Assembly (NCBI GenBank): GCA_905215855.1
Contig: CAJMRT010000042.1
Location: 1-16,461, forward strand
Reading direction: 5' to 3'
DNA length: 16,461 nt
From: an uncultured bacterium
Lineage (GTDB): Bacteria; Bacillota; Clostridia; Oscillospirales; Acutalibacteraceae
Shown: in pieces, positions 1-6,832 of the stretch
Layout of the letters: each line of letters starts with the position of its first letter
How positions within the stretch are numbered: the stretch's first letter is position 1
Program-made: the position numbers and the translations under genes
Notes under the pieces: generated by a model
Database searches by the model: none
Seen by the model: the letters and a program-made list of their open reading frames with translations, nothing else
Told to the model about the DNA's origin: nothing

Positions 1-651
1 ATGAATCAGTTTATAAATGCTACTAACAGCCTGTTGGAGGGCTTTGGACAAAACTGCCTTATATTTATAGTTACAATTCTTGCGGCAATGCCACTGGGAC
101 TTATTGTTTCAATGGGTTCAATGTCAAAATTTAAGCCGTTAAAATGGCTGACAAAAACATTTGTGTGGATAATCAGAGGTACTCCGCTGATGCTCCAGCT
201 TTTCGTAGTGTTCTATGTTCCGCCGCTTGTGTCAAACGGCAGTGTGACATTTGCACGAATGAACGCCGCACTTATCGCATTTATAATCAATTATGCCGCA
301 TATTTTTCTGAAATATTCCGTGGCGGTATCGAGTCTGTTCCAAAGGGACAGTATGAGGCAGGTCAGGTGCTCGGCATGACAAAGGGTCAGATTTTCTTTA
401 AGGTTGTGCTTTTGCAGGTTGTAAAGAAAATTACTGCACCCATGGGCAACGAAATTATTACTCTTGTAAAAGATACTTCACTTTCAAGCGTTATCGCAAT
501 TCCGGAAATTCTTATGAGAGCAAAGGACTTCTCAATGCAGGGACTCATCTGGCCGCTTTTCTATTCGGCAGTATTCTTCCTCGCATTCTGCGGAATTCTT
601 ACCTTGCTTTTCTCATTTATCGAGAAAAAGCTTGATTACTACAAGGGTTAA
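1..651 (+). CDS. Polar amino acid ABC transporter permease
   Basis: Inner-membrane permease of a polar amino acid ABC importer (HisM/GlnP family); it forms the transmembrane path and docks with the ATPase encoded 12 bases downstream. The 216-residue protein has several hydrophobic segments (about 20-40, 55-75, 85-105, 185-205). It carries an RGTPLMLQL stretch (about 59-67), typical of this family, and the cytoplasmic coupling loop around residues 115-125 (EAGQVLGMTKGQ), which matches the EAA loop that contacts the ATPase. Length is normal for the family. The ATG is the first base of the window, so its ribosome binding site and any upstream gene, such as a substrate-binding protein, cannot be seen. 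The substrate cannot be fixed from the permease alone; polar amino acids or cystine are possible. Confidence 0.93.
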   Translation: MNQFINATNSLLEGFGQNCLIFIVTILAAMPLGLIVSMGSMSKFKPLKWLTKTFVWIIRGTPLMLQLFVVFYVPPLVSNGSVTFARMNAALIAFIINYAAYFSEIFRGGIESVPKGQYEAGQVLGMTKGQIFFKVVLLQVVKKITAPMGNEIITLVKDTSLSSVIAIPEILMRAKDFSMQGLIWPLFYSAVFFLAFCGILTLLFSFIEKKLDYYKG

Positions 652-663
652 GGGGGAAAGGTT

Positions 664-1461
664 ATGTCTTTGTTAAATGTTGAAAGCATCCGTAAAAGCT
701 ACGGCAAAACAGAGGTTTTGAAAGATATCAGCTTTTCTCTTGAAAAGGGCGAGGTGCTTGCGATTATCGGTTCATCGGGCTCGGGCAAGACTACGCTGTT
801 AAGATGTCTTAACTTTCTTGAAACTCCTGGTAACGGTAAGATTTCCGTCGATGACAAGGTGCTTTTTGACAGCAATGACAGCTCTGCAAAGAGCGACAGC
901 GAAATCAGAAAAAGACGGCTTCATTTCGGACTTGTGTTCCAGTCATTTAACCTGTTTCCGCAATATACGGTTATCGAGAATATTATGCTTGCTCCAAAGC
1001 TTGCCGCAAAGGAGCAGATAAAGCAGACAGGCGAATATATGGGTGCAAAAAGCTATAAAGAGGCACTTGAAATTATCAAGAACAATGCGAAGTCTTTGCT
1101 TGAAAGGGTAGGACTTTCCGAAAAGAGCGAGTCATATCCGTGTAACCTCAGCGGCGGTCAGCAACAGCGTGTTGCAATTGCAAGAGCACTTGCACTCAAT
1201 CCCGATGTTCTCTGCTTTGACGAGCCGACTTCCGCACTTGACCCTGAACTCACGGGTGAGGTGCTTAATGTTATCCGCAGTCTTAAAACTTCCGACAGCA
1301 CAATGATTGTTGTAACTCACGAAATTGAGTTTGCAAGAGATGTTGCCGACAAGATCATTTTTATGGCTGACGGTGTAATTGCTGAAGAGGGCACTCCCGA
1401 ACAGGTAATCAACAATCCGCAAAATCCAAGAACCCAGGCATTTTTGTCAAGGTTCAACTGA
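664..1461 (+). CDS. Polar amino acid ABC transporter ATP-binding protein
   Basis: ATPase that powers the importer formed with the preceding permease (GlnQ/HisP family). All motifs are present: Walker A GSSGSGKTT (about 36-44), Q-loop in VFQSFNLFP, signature LSGGQQQR (about 162-169), Walker B DVLCFDEPTSALDP, and the switch histidine in VVTHE. At 265 residues it is slightly longer than the usual 240-250. The extra length is a charged insert around residues 118-140 (KEQIKQTGEYMGAKSYKEA) between the Q-loop and the signature helix. A purine-rich GGGGGAAAGG precedes the ATG. The 12-base spacing to the permease and the terminator directly after it show that the two genes end an operon. Confidence 0.95.
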   Translation: MSLLNVESIRKSYGKTEVLKDISFSLEKGEVLAIIGSSGSGKTTLLRCLNFLETPGNGKISVDDKVLFDSNDSSAKSDSEIRKRRLHFGLVFQSFNLFPQYTVIENIMLAPKLAAKEQIKQTGEYMGAKSYKEALEIIKNNAKSLLERVGLSEKSESYPCNLSGGQQQRVAIARALALNPDVLCFDEPTSALDPELTGEVLNVIRSLKTSDSTMIVVTHEIEFARDVADKIIFMADGVIAEEGTPEQVINNPQNPRTQAFLSRFN

Positions 1462-1481
1462 TAACTGAAAATTAGGCGTGG

Positions 1482-1507
1482 AAAGCACTCGAAAGGGTGC
1501 TTTTTTT
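1482..1507 (+). terminator. Intrinsic terminator after the ABC operon
   Basis: The stem AAAGCACTC / GGGTGCTTT, with one T-G pair and a GAAA tetraloop, is followed by seven T residues. It lies 20 bases after the ATPase stop. Confidence 0.9.
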
Positions 1508-1527
1508 ACATATTTTTGCAAATAACC

Positions 1528-1556
1528 TTGAAAAGTTTATATCATTGTGCTATAAT
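1528..1556 (+). promoter_or_regulatory. Sigma-A promoter of the lipoprotein gene
   Basis: TTGAAA (1528-1533), a 17-base spacer and TATAAT (1551-1556), with an extended -10 TGC directly before it. The 13-base string TGTGCTATAATAA recurs exactly at the lysR promoter. Transcription would start near 1563, leaving a leader of about 70 bases. Confidence 0.8.
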
Positions 1557-1576
1557 AATCATGTCATTCACTGACA

Positions 1577-1614
1577 AAGGCACAAAGCCTGAAAAATGAG
1601 AAATCCCGATAGGG
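1577..1614 (+). other. Two small hairpins in the lipoprotein gene leader
   Basis: The leader holds AGGC-ACAAA-GCCT and, about 15 bases later, TCCC-GATA-GGGA, directly before the ACGGAGG ribosome binding site. No known riboswitch consensus was recognised. The hairpins are short and may mean nothing. Confidence 0.3.
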
Positions 1615-1632
1615 AAAACGGAGGAAAAACAA

Positions 1633-2025
1633 ATGAAAAGAATTTTCACAATCAGCATTGCGGCTGTTATGGCACTCATTATGATGCTTTCATTCACAGC
1701 TTGCGGCAACTCAACACTCGGTTATTACAAGCTCGACAGCATTTCTGCAAGCGGTATCAGTCTTGACGGCAGCAACCTTGCAGCATTTGGTATGGGCAAT
1801 GCTTACCTTCTCCTTAAGGAAGACGGCAAGGCTGAACTTTCAGTAGCAGGTAAAACAACTGAAGCTACATATGATGACAAGACAATCACATCTAACGGTG
1901 AGAGCCTTAATTACACACTTAAGGACGGTGTTATCACAATTAAGTCAGATGACGAGGGTACAATGGTATTCAAGTATGATGCTAACTTCAAGCCTGAGGC
2001 ATCAACAACAGAGTCATCAAAGTAA
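1633..2025 (+). CDS. Small putative lipoprotein of unknown function
   Basis: A 130-residue protein with a lipoprotein signal: MKR start, a hydrophobic core (about 4-20) and a lipobox-like FTAC with the acceptor cysteine at residue 24. It should therefore be anchored to the outer face of the cell membrane. The mature part is polar and rich in short beta-type segments, with motifs such as LLLKEDGKAELSVAGKTTEATYDD and YTLKDGVITIKSDDEGTMVFK. This reads like a small beta-sandwich or lipocalin-like fold of the kind common in clostridial surface lipoproteins, but no family is recognised. The ribosome binding site ACGGAGG stands about 9 bases before the ATG. It is monocistronic, between its own promoter and terminator. 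The C-terminus is a Ser/Thr-rich tail. Confidence 0.8.
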   Translation: MKRIFTISIAAVMALIMMLSFTACGNSTLGYYKLDSISASGISLDGSNLAAFGMGNAYLLLKEDGKAELSVAGKTTEATYDDKTITSNGESLNYTLKDGVITIKSDDEGTMVFKYDANFKPEASTTESSK

Positions 2026-2050
2026 TTTGAATCTTAAAGATGCAAAAATC

Positions 2051-2080
2051 ACGGCAGTCTGGTTTTGGACTGCCGTTTTT
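2051..2080 (+). terminator. Intrinsic terminator after the lipoprotein gene
   Basis: ACGGCAGTC pairs perfectly with GACTGCCGT (9 bp, loop 8) and runs into five T residues. Confidence 0.9.
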
Positions 2081-2092
2081 GTATGTCAACCT

Positions 2093-2124
2093 AAAAAACA
2101 AGGGCAACGGAATTTCCGTTGCCC
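2093..2124 (-). terminator. Intrinsic terminator of the CobW-type gene
   Basis: Near-perfect palindrome GGGCAACGGAA-T-TTCCGTTGCCC at 2102-2124. On the minus strand it is followed by TTGTTTTTT, so it ends the minus-strand gene. It lies back to back with the lipoprotein terminator. Confidence 0.88.
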
Positions 2125-2144
2125 ATAATTTTTATAAGATTTTA

Positions 2145-3434
2145 TCAGTCTGAAAGACATTCATCAAGCGCATCAATAATTGCGTGTCTGTCCATATGCT
2201 GACCGATGAATACAAGCTTGATTTCTCTGTCACCGTATTTTTCATCCCACTTTTCAGCCATATCCGGATACTCTGCAAGATAGAGCTTCTGCTGTTTCTT
2301 TGGGAATGCGGCAAGCCACTTGCCCTGTTCCGTAGCAGTAATCTGAACGCCTGCCTGCTCGAATACATAAACATCTTCTCTCTTGTCATCAAACCAGAGA
2401 ACACCCTTTGCACGGACTACGCTCTTTGGCCAGTTCTCAACAAACTGCTGAAGTTTGTCCTGATTGAAAGGACGAATGCGGTGGTAAACAAATGAACCGA
2501 TGCCGTACTCTTCTTCGCCGTCCTCATGATCGTGGTCGTGGTGACAGCAATGGCCGTGTTCGTGGTCGCAATGAGAGTGGTCAAGACCGTCCTCATCGTG
2601 GTCATGGTCATGGTCGTGATGCTCGTGTTCGTCATGGTCTTCATCGTGGTGGTGATGGTGGTGATGATGACCGTGACGATCTGTATCCTCGTCATCTTCA
2701 TCCTTATCATAAATCTGAGCCCAACCTGCGGATGCGGCTGTTTCTTCAAAATTAAAGCACTTTGTATCGAGAATATCCTTAACTTCAACCTTGCCGAACT
2801 GTGATTCAATAATTCGTGCCTTTGGCTGAAGCGTCTTAATCATAGCCTTAACTCTCTTGAGCTGATCCTCTGTTACCTTGTCAACTTTGTTGAGGATGAT
2901 TGTTGAACAGAACTCAATCTGCTGGATAAGAAGGCTTTCAACATCCTCTTCGTCAACATCTTCCTTGAGGAGATCGTCGCCGCAACCGAATTCTGTTGCC
3001 ATACGGAGTGCGTCAACAACAGTAACAATGTTGTCAAGACGGACAAGCTCGGGAATATTGTTTTCCTTATCGCCCTCAAGAACCGAGATTGACTGTGCAA
3101 TCGGAAGGGGTTCGCAAATACCGCTTGCCTCAATGAGAATGTAGTCAAACTTGCCTGACTTTACAAGGTCTGTAATCTGATTGATAAGGTCAACGCTCAA
3201 AGTACAACAGATACAGCCGTTTGTAAGCGGAACAAGGTTTGTATCTTCCTGAGTAACAACGCCTGCCTTTTGAATAAGCTCTGCGTCAATGTTTACTTCA
3301 CCGATATCGTTTACGATAACGGCACACTTGTAGCCCTCCTGATTGCCGAGGACATGGTTGATAAGAGTAGTTTTGCCTGCACCGAGATAACCTGTAAGAA
3401 GCGTTACGGGAACAGGAAGCTTAATGTTAGCCAT
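2145..3434 (-). CDS. COG0523/CobW-type GTPase with His-rich metal-binding segment
   Basis: G3E-family P-loop GTPase of the COG0523 group, which act as metallochaperones or metal insertases. The chosen ATG at 3434 gives 429 residues (start MANIKLPVPV). Walker A is GYLGAGKTT (15-23), the family metal motif CxCC is NGCICC (C74-C77), and NKVD is the guanine-specificity motif. The C-terminal CobW_C domain begins near YGIGSFVYHRIRPF. Between the domains, about residues 253-306 form an acidic, His-rich stretch with about 25 His and 3 Cys, including eight His in a row. AAAGGA lies 10 bases before ATG 3434. The upstream ATG at 3521 is excluded because it lies in the -35 box. Zinc, nickel or cobalt are all possible cargo; no Zur-type operator was recognised. 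The gene is monocistronic. Confidence 0.92.
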   Translation of the reverse strand: MANIKLPVPVTLLTGYLGAGKTTLINHVLGNQEGYKCAVIVNDIGEVNIDAELIQKAGVVTQEDTNLVPLTNGCICCTLSVDLINQITDLVKSGKFDYILIEASGICEPLPIAQSISVLEGDKENNIPELVRLDNIVTVVDALRMATEFGCGDDLLKEDVDEEDVESLLIQQIEFCSTIILNKVDKVTEDQLKRVKAMIKTLQPKARIIESQFGKVEVKDILDTKCFNFEETAASAGWAQIYDKDEDDEDTDRHGHHHHHHHHDEDHDEHEHHDHDHDHDEDGLDHSHCDHEHGHCCHHDHDHEDGEEEYGIGSFVYHRIRPFNQDKLQQFVENWPKSVVRAKGVLWFDDKREDVYVFEQAGVQITATEQGKWLAAFPKKQQKLYLAEYPDMAEKWDEKYGDREIKLVFIGQHMDRHAIIDALDECLSD

Positions 3435-3492
3435 ATATTTCATTTCCTTTCGTTGAATTGTGCTTATTTTATGCGGATTACCGCTGCCCTTA

Positions 3493-3521
3493 AATATAGC
3501 ACTTTGCAAAATTATTGTCAA
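3493..3521 (-). promoter_or_regulatory. Sigma-A promoter of the CobW-type gene
   Basis: On the minus strand: TTGACA (3521-3516), a 17-base spacer, TATATT (3498-3493). It is a near-consensus promoter about 60 bases before the start codon. Confidence 0.82.
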
Positions 3522-3560
3522 TACAAAGTACGGAGTGCGGTCAATCCGAATAGCTGATTA

Positions 3561-3623
3561 TTGCTGTACATTTTGTGTTTTTTGTATAATCACCTTTTAT
3601 TTATTTCGGTTTTATGTTACAAT
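3561..3623 (+). promoter_or_regulatory. Candidate promoters for maf
   Basis: Two overlapping candidates: TTGCTG (3561-3566)-18-TATAAT (3585-3590), and an extended -10 TGT-TACAAT (3615-3623) with only a weak -35. Either would leave a short leader before the ATG at 3653. Confidence 0.5.
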
Positions 3624-3652
3624 AGTCAAAAGTAATTTTACGGAGATATATT

Positions 3653-4216
3653 ATGATTGTACTTGCATCTGCTTCACCACGAAGAAAAGAGCTTTTAAGT
3701 TTTATAACAACCGATTTTAAAATTGTTCCCGCAGACATTGACGAAACTGTTGAGAACAATGTTCCGCTTGAAAAGCGTCCCGAATATCTTGCCGCCAAAA
3801 AGGCATTGCATATTTCAAAAAACGGCTATGAAAAAGATATTGTAATCGGTTGTGACACGGGAGTTTTTGTTGACGGTAAAATGCTTGGCAAACCCAAGAA
3901 CAGGGAAGATGCCGAGAATATGTTAAAACTGCTTTCGGGCAGACAGCACAAGGTTATTACGGGTTGTTGTACCGTTAAAAACGGTGCTGCAAAATCATTT
4001 TCCAATGTAACGCTTGTTGAATTTTTTGAACTTTCCGATTCGGAAATTGAGGAATACATTGCAACTGGCGAGCCTTTTGACAAGGCAGGTGCATACGGAA
4101 TACAGGGCAAAGGTTCTTTGCTTGTAAAGAAGATTGACGGCGACTATTTTAATGTTGTCGGACTTCCCGTAAGTGAATTAAACAGGATTTTGAAAAAGGA
4201 GTATTCATATGAATGA
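3653..4216 (+). CDS. maf: Maf family nucleotide pyrophosphatase
   Basis: Maf-type nucleoside triphosphate pyrophosphatase, a cytosolic house-cleaning enzyme that hydrolyses non-canonical or excess NTPs to NMP and pyrophosphate; in Bacillus it is tied to septum formation. The 187-residue protein opens with the family signature LASASPRRKELL (3-14). It has the substrate-pocket Asp in IGCDTGV (about 63-69), LGKPKNREDAENMLKLLSGRQHKVITG, and the late motif DKAGAYGIQGKGSLLVKKIDGDYFNVVGLP. Length is normal. CGGAG precedes the ATG at about 8 bases. Its last 8 bases overlap the serine acetyltransferase gene, so the two are almost certainly co-transcribed and translationally coupled. Confidence 0.93.
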   Translation: MIVLASASPRRKELLSFITTDFKIVPADIDETVENNVPLEKRPEYLAAKKALHISKNGYEKDIVIGCDTGVFVDGKMLGKPKNREDAENMLKLLSGRQHKVITGCCTVKNGAAKSFSNVTLVEFFELSDSEIEEYIATGEPFDKAGAYGIQGKGSLLVKKIDGDYFNVVGLPVSELNRILKKEYSYE

Positions 4217-5138
4217 TAATATAAATAAAACAGTCAATGAAATTCTCGAAAGCTATTCAAAGCATGAACAAACCTGCAGACTTTCGGAGGATAACATTAT
4301 CAACAAATCTGTGCTTATTCAGGTGCTTGAAGAAATCCGCAAGCTGTTGTTTCCGGGCTACTTTGACAAGAACAGAGTAAGAGAAGAATACATCGGCTAT
4401 ATTGTCGGCGACAGAATAGAATTTATTCAGTACAACCTTAAAAAGCAGATTGCAAAGGCTTTGAAGGGCTGCGAAAAGTGCAACGACCTTTCATATGACG
4501 AGGTTATGGAAAGGTCAGAAAAGCTGGTTTATGAGTTCCTTTCAAAGATTCCGTCAATCCGTGATTACCTTGCAACAGATGTTGTTGCGGCCTTTAACGG
4601 TGACCCTGCCGCATACAGTACGGATGAAATCATTCTCTGCTATCCCGGATTTTTTGCAATCACGGTTTACAGAGTGGCACATGAATTGTGGAAGCTTAAA
4701 ATCCCGATGATTCCGAGAGTGCTTTCGGAGTACGCACACGGCCTTACGGGAATTGACATTCACCCTGGTGCGACAATCGGCAAATATTTCTTCATCGACC
4801 ATGGCACAGGCATCGTAATCGGTGAAACAACCGAGATAGGCGAGAATGTGAAAATCTATCAGGGTGTAACCCTCGGTGCGTTGTCAACAAGAAAGGGTCA
4901 GCAGCTTAAAGGTGTTAAAAGACATCCTACTATCCGTGATAATGTTACAATCTATTCGGGTACAACTATCCTCGGCGGTGAAACCGTAATCGGCAAGGGC
5001 GCAACAATCGGCGGCAACGCCTTTATCGTGAACTCAATTACCGAGGGGATGAAAGTAAGCATCAAAAATCCCGAACTCCAGTTCAGTCCCGACCTTTCGG
5101 AAAATAATCAGGATAAGTATTGGTATTGGATGATTTAA
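4209..5138 (+). CDS. cysE: Serine O-acetyltransferase
   Basis: Cytosolic enzyme that makes O-acetylserine from serine and acetyl-CoA, the first step of cysteine synthesis. The 309-residue protein has an alpha-helical N-terminal half (to about 175) and a C-terminal left-handed beta-helix of hexapeptide repeats. Visible motifs are HPGATIG, the catalytic region FFIDHGTGIVIGETTEIG, VKIYQGVTLGALS, and late IGKGATIGGNAF repeats. It is longer at the N-terminus than the enterobacterial enzyme (about 270 residues) and matches the longer type seen in many anaerobic Firmicutes. The end, DKYWYWMI, does not carry the usual terminal Ile-rich tail that binds cysteine synthase, although a final Ile is present. 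AAGGAG stands 8 bases before the ATG. No cysK is nearby. The region after it has no convincing terminator. Confidence 0.93.
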   Translation: MNDNINKTVNEILESYSKHEQTCRLSEDNIINKSVLIQVLEEIRKLLFPGYFDKNRVREEYIGYIVGDRIEFIQYNLKKQIAKALKGCEKCNDLSYDEVMERSEKLVYEFLSKIPSIRDYLATDVVAAFNGDPAAYSTDEIILCYPGFFAITVYRVAHELWKLKIPMIPRVLSEYAHGLTGIDIHPGATIGKYFFIDHGTGIVIGETTEIGENVKIYQGVTLGALSTRKGQQLKGVKRHPTIRDNVTIYSGTTILGGETVIGKGATIGGNAFIVNSITEGMKVSIKNPELQFSPDLSENNQDKYWYWMI

Positions 5139-5148
5139 GCTTACGCTT

Positions 5149-5183
5149 TAATTGAAAATTAAAAATGGAAAATTGAAAATTTT
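5149..5183. repeat. AATTGAAAATT-type AT-rich repeat, copy 1
   Basis: TTTAATTGAAAATT is followed by AAAAATGG and again AAAATTGAAAATTTTGG. The same words (TTTAATTGAAAATTGAAAATGG) recur at 6252-6274 after the transglutaminase-like gene. Variants of such short AT-rich repeats are dispersed in related clostridia; that last point is recollection, not shown here. Confidence 0.6.
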
Positions 5184-5258
5184 GGTCGGGAAGACAGTTT
5201 GTAATGTAAAAAAACATATTATGCCCGAGCGTAGTATAGTTACCGTTTGCAAAATTTT

Positions 5259-5342
5259 GTAGGGGCGGATATTATCCGCCAGCTTGATGAAATCTTATGT
5301 TTATCAAAAATTTTTTGATGTGATGAAAATTGTGTATTGTCA
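5259..5342. repeat. Hairpin repeat unit 1
   Basis: The unit begins GTAGGGGCGG and carries the palindrome GGCGGATA-T-TATCCGCC. After it come CTTGATGAAAT, a run near TTTTTTGAT, and GAAAATTGTGTAT. It aligns end to end with the next unit at a period of 84 bases. Confidence 0.7.
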
Positions 5343-5430
5343 GTAGGGGCGTTCATTGGGCGCCCGCCTTGATAAATGTTTTTGTTTAAACACATATTTT
5401 TTTGATTTGATTAAAGTTGTGTATCCAAAT
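5343..5430. repeat. Hairpin repeat unit 2
   Basis: The unit begins GTAGGGGCG. It has a diverged stem (GGGCG with CGCCC), then CTTGATAAAT, TTTTTTTGAT and TTAAAGTTGTGTAT, in the same order as unit 1. It is 88 bases long. Confidence 0.68.
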
Positions 5431-5490
5431 GTAGCGGCGAACCGTGTTCGCCAATTGTATCGTGTGTAAACACGATACAAATAAATATGC
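5431..5490. repeat. Hairpin repeat unit 3, shortened
   Basis: The unit begins GTAGCGGCG and has the stem GGCGAAC-CGT-GTTCGCC. Its tail differs from units 1 and 2 and holds a second perfect stem, TTGTATCGTGT-GTAA-ACACGATACAA (5455-5480). No T run follows, so it is not an obvious terminator. Confidence 0.62.
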
Positions 5491-5557
5491 ATAGTTTCAA
5501 AAATAACCGAACATTAAAAATGCTTTAACAGAAATGCAACCTCATTTTAAACTAATT

Positions 5558-6256
5558 ATGAACAGATATCTTAAAGAAACGAAAATGTTGGATTATTCAA
5601 ATCCTAACATACAGCAGTTAATTGAAAACAGAAAATGGCTTGCAATGCATGAATTTGACAGACTGAAATCAATTTATAATTTTGTCCGAGATGAAATACT
5701 GTTCGGCTACAACATTGATGACAACATTCCTGCTTCAAAAGTTTTGAAAGAAGGTTTTGGACAATGCAACACAAAGGGAACTTTGTTTATGGCTTTGCTC
5801 AGAGCGTGCAATATTCCCTGTCGGGTACACGGATTTACTATTGACAAAAAACTGCAAAATGGTGCAATGACGGGAATTGTCTATAAAAACGCTCCGCAAA
5901 ATGTGTTCCATAGTTGGGTTGAGGTGTATTTTGAAGATAAATGGTACGAACTCGAAGCGTTTATTCTCGACAAAAAGTATCTAAACAATTTACAGAAAAT
6001 TAACAACAGTTGCTCGGGTGCATTTTGCGGTTACGGTGTTGCTGTCAAAGATTTCAAAAATCCTGTTATAGATTTCAACCGAAATAATACCTATATTCAA
6101 AGCGAGGGTATTAATCAAGATTTCGGTGTTTACGATTCTCCCGACGATTTGCTAAAAGAGCATCATCAGCAAATGTCACCGATAAAGGCTTTTTTGTATA
6201 AAAATCTCGGCAGACATATGATGAACCGCAATGTAAGAAAAATTAGAAATTTTTAA
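5558..6256 (+). CDS. Transglutaminase-like cysteine protease-fold protein
   Basis: Member of the transglutaminase-like superfamily, likely a cytosolic cysteine peptidase or amide-bond enzyme; no signal peptide is seen. From the ATG at 5558 it has 232 residues. The catalytic core is visible: nucleophile Cys70 in GFGQCNTKGTLFMALLRACNIPCR and His118 in NVFHSWVEVYF. The third position of the triad, usually Asp in a W-x-x-L-D context, reads KWYELEAFILD, giving Glu131/Glu133 or a shifted Asp138; I recall similar LEGFILD wording in relatives. An ATG at 5534 is also possible. Neither has a good ribosome binding site; 5558 was chosen because MNRYLKETKMLDYS resembles the usual family start. Two GNAT genes follow. 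The gene is AT-rich and framed by AATTGAAAATT repeats. Confidence 0.8.
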   Translation: MNRYLKETKMLDYSNPNIQQLIENRKWLAMHEFDRLKSIYNFVRDEILFGYNIDDNIPASKVLKEGFGQCNTKGTLFMALLRACNIPCRVHGFTIDKKLQNGAMTGIVYKNAPQNVFHSWVEVYFEDKWYELEAFILDKKYLNNLQKINNSCSGAFCGYGVAVKDFKNPVIDFNRNNTYIQSEGINQDFGVYDSPDDLLKEHHQQMSPIKAFLYKNLGRHMMNRNVRKIRNF

Positions 6257-6274
6257 TTGAAAATTGAAAATGGT
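6252..6274. repeat. AATTGAAAATT-type AT-rich repeat, copy 2
   Basis: TTTAATTGAAAATTGAAAATGG spans the stop codon of the transglutaminase-like gene and shares its words with the repeat near 5150. The two copies frame that gene. Confidence 0.6.
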
Positions 6275-6282
6275 GAACTAAA

Positions 6283-6828
6283 ATGTTAAGACTAAGACCG
6301 TACAAAAGCTGTGATTCAAAACGCATAGCCGACTGGATTAAAAATGAAGAAACTTTTGTAAAATGGGGCGGCGAAAGATTTGGTTCGTATCCGATTAATG
6401 CAAAAATTATTGATGATAAATATAAACTTAATAACGGCGATTGCGTTGAAGATGACAATTTTTACCCTATGACCGCCTTTGACGACAGCGGTGTTGTCGG
6501 ACATTTTATAATGCGATACATAAACGGCAACAACAAGATACTTCGCTTTGGCTGGGTAATTGTTGATGATACGCAAAGGGGAAAAGGTTACGGCAGTCAA
6601 ATGCTTGAACTCGGACTCAAATATGCCTTTGAAATTTTGGGTGTCGAAAAGGTCACAATCGGTGTTTTTGAAAATAATATCCCTGCTTATAAGTGCTACA
6701 AGTCAATCGGTTTTAACGAAATTGTTACCGATAAATACGAAATTGAAAACATAAACGGTGAAGATTGCAGAATAATCGAACTCGAAATCACAAAAACCGA
6801 TTATATAAACCACAACAAAAGGAAGTGA
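6283..6828 (+). CDS. GNAT family N-acetyltransferase (RimJ/RimL-like)
   Basis: Cytosolic acetyl-CoA-dependent N-acetyltransferase of 181 residues. It begins MLRLRPYKSCDSKRIADWI, as in the RimJ/RimL-type group that acetylates protein N-termini or small amines. The acetyl-CoA binding motif A is clear: FGWVIVDDTQRGKGYGSQML (about 86-105), with the Q/RxxGxG/A core as QRGKGYG. The later motif B region NNIPAYKCYKSIGF is also clear. The acceptor is not predictable. Only a weak GGTGA-like site precedes the ATG, 26 bases after the transglutaminase-like stop, so expression may rely on read-through from upstream. A second GNAT begins 4 bases after its stop. Confidence 0.85.
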   Translation: MLRLRPYKSCDSKRIADWIKNEETFVKWGGERFGSYPINAKIIDDKYKLNNGDCVEDDNFYPMTAFDDSGVVGHFIMRYINGNNKILRFGWVIVDDTQRGKGYGSQMLELGLKYAFEILGVEKVTIGVFENNIPAYKCYKSIGFNEIVTDKYEIENINGEDCRIIELEITKTDYINHNKRK

Positions 6829-6832
6829 CAAT

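Larger units (their letters stand above)
5139..5557. other. Gene-free stretch of about 420 bases with repeats
   Basis: No credible gene is seen here. It holds an AATTGAAAATT-type repeat near 5150-5183 and three related hairpin-bearing units from 5259 to about 5490, listed separately. No clear promoter or ribosome binding site was found just before the transglutaminase-like gene. Confidence 0.7.

Noticed and set aside
1577..1625. c-di-GMP-type riboswitch before the lipoprotein gene
   Set aside because: GGCACAAAGCC looked suggestive, but the rest of the GEMM consensus is missing and the leader is too short.
2500..2690. CRISPR or tandem-repeat array at the repetitive tract
   Set aside because: The repetition is His/Asp codon low complexity inside an intact frame, with no repeat-spacer structure.
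2417..2809. Overlapping ORFs in the His-rich region on both strands (Thr-, Val- and Arg-rich peptides)
   Set aside because: They are shadows of the low-complexity CAT/CAC/GAT tract of the CobW-type gene.
3435..3521. Longer N-terminus of the CobW-type protein from ATG 3521
   Set aside because: That ATG lies within a near-consensus -35 box (TTGACA) and has no ribosome binding site. ATG 3434 fits the family start and has AAAGGA upstream.
5455..5480. Terminator for cysE at the 11-bp hairpin
   Set aside because: It has no T run, lies over 300 bases after the stop codon, and is inside a repeat unit.
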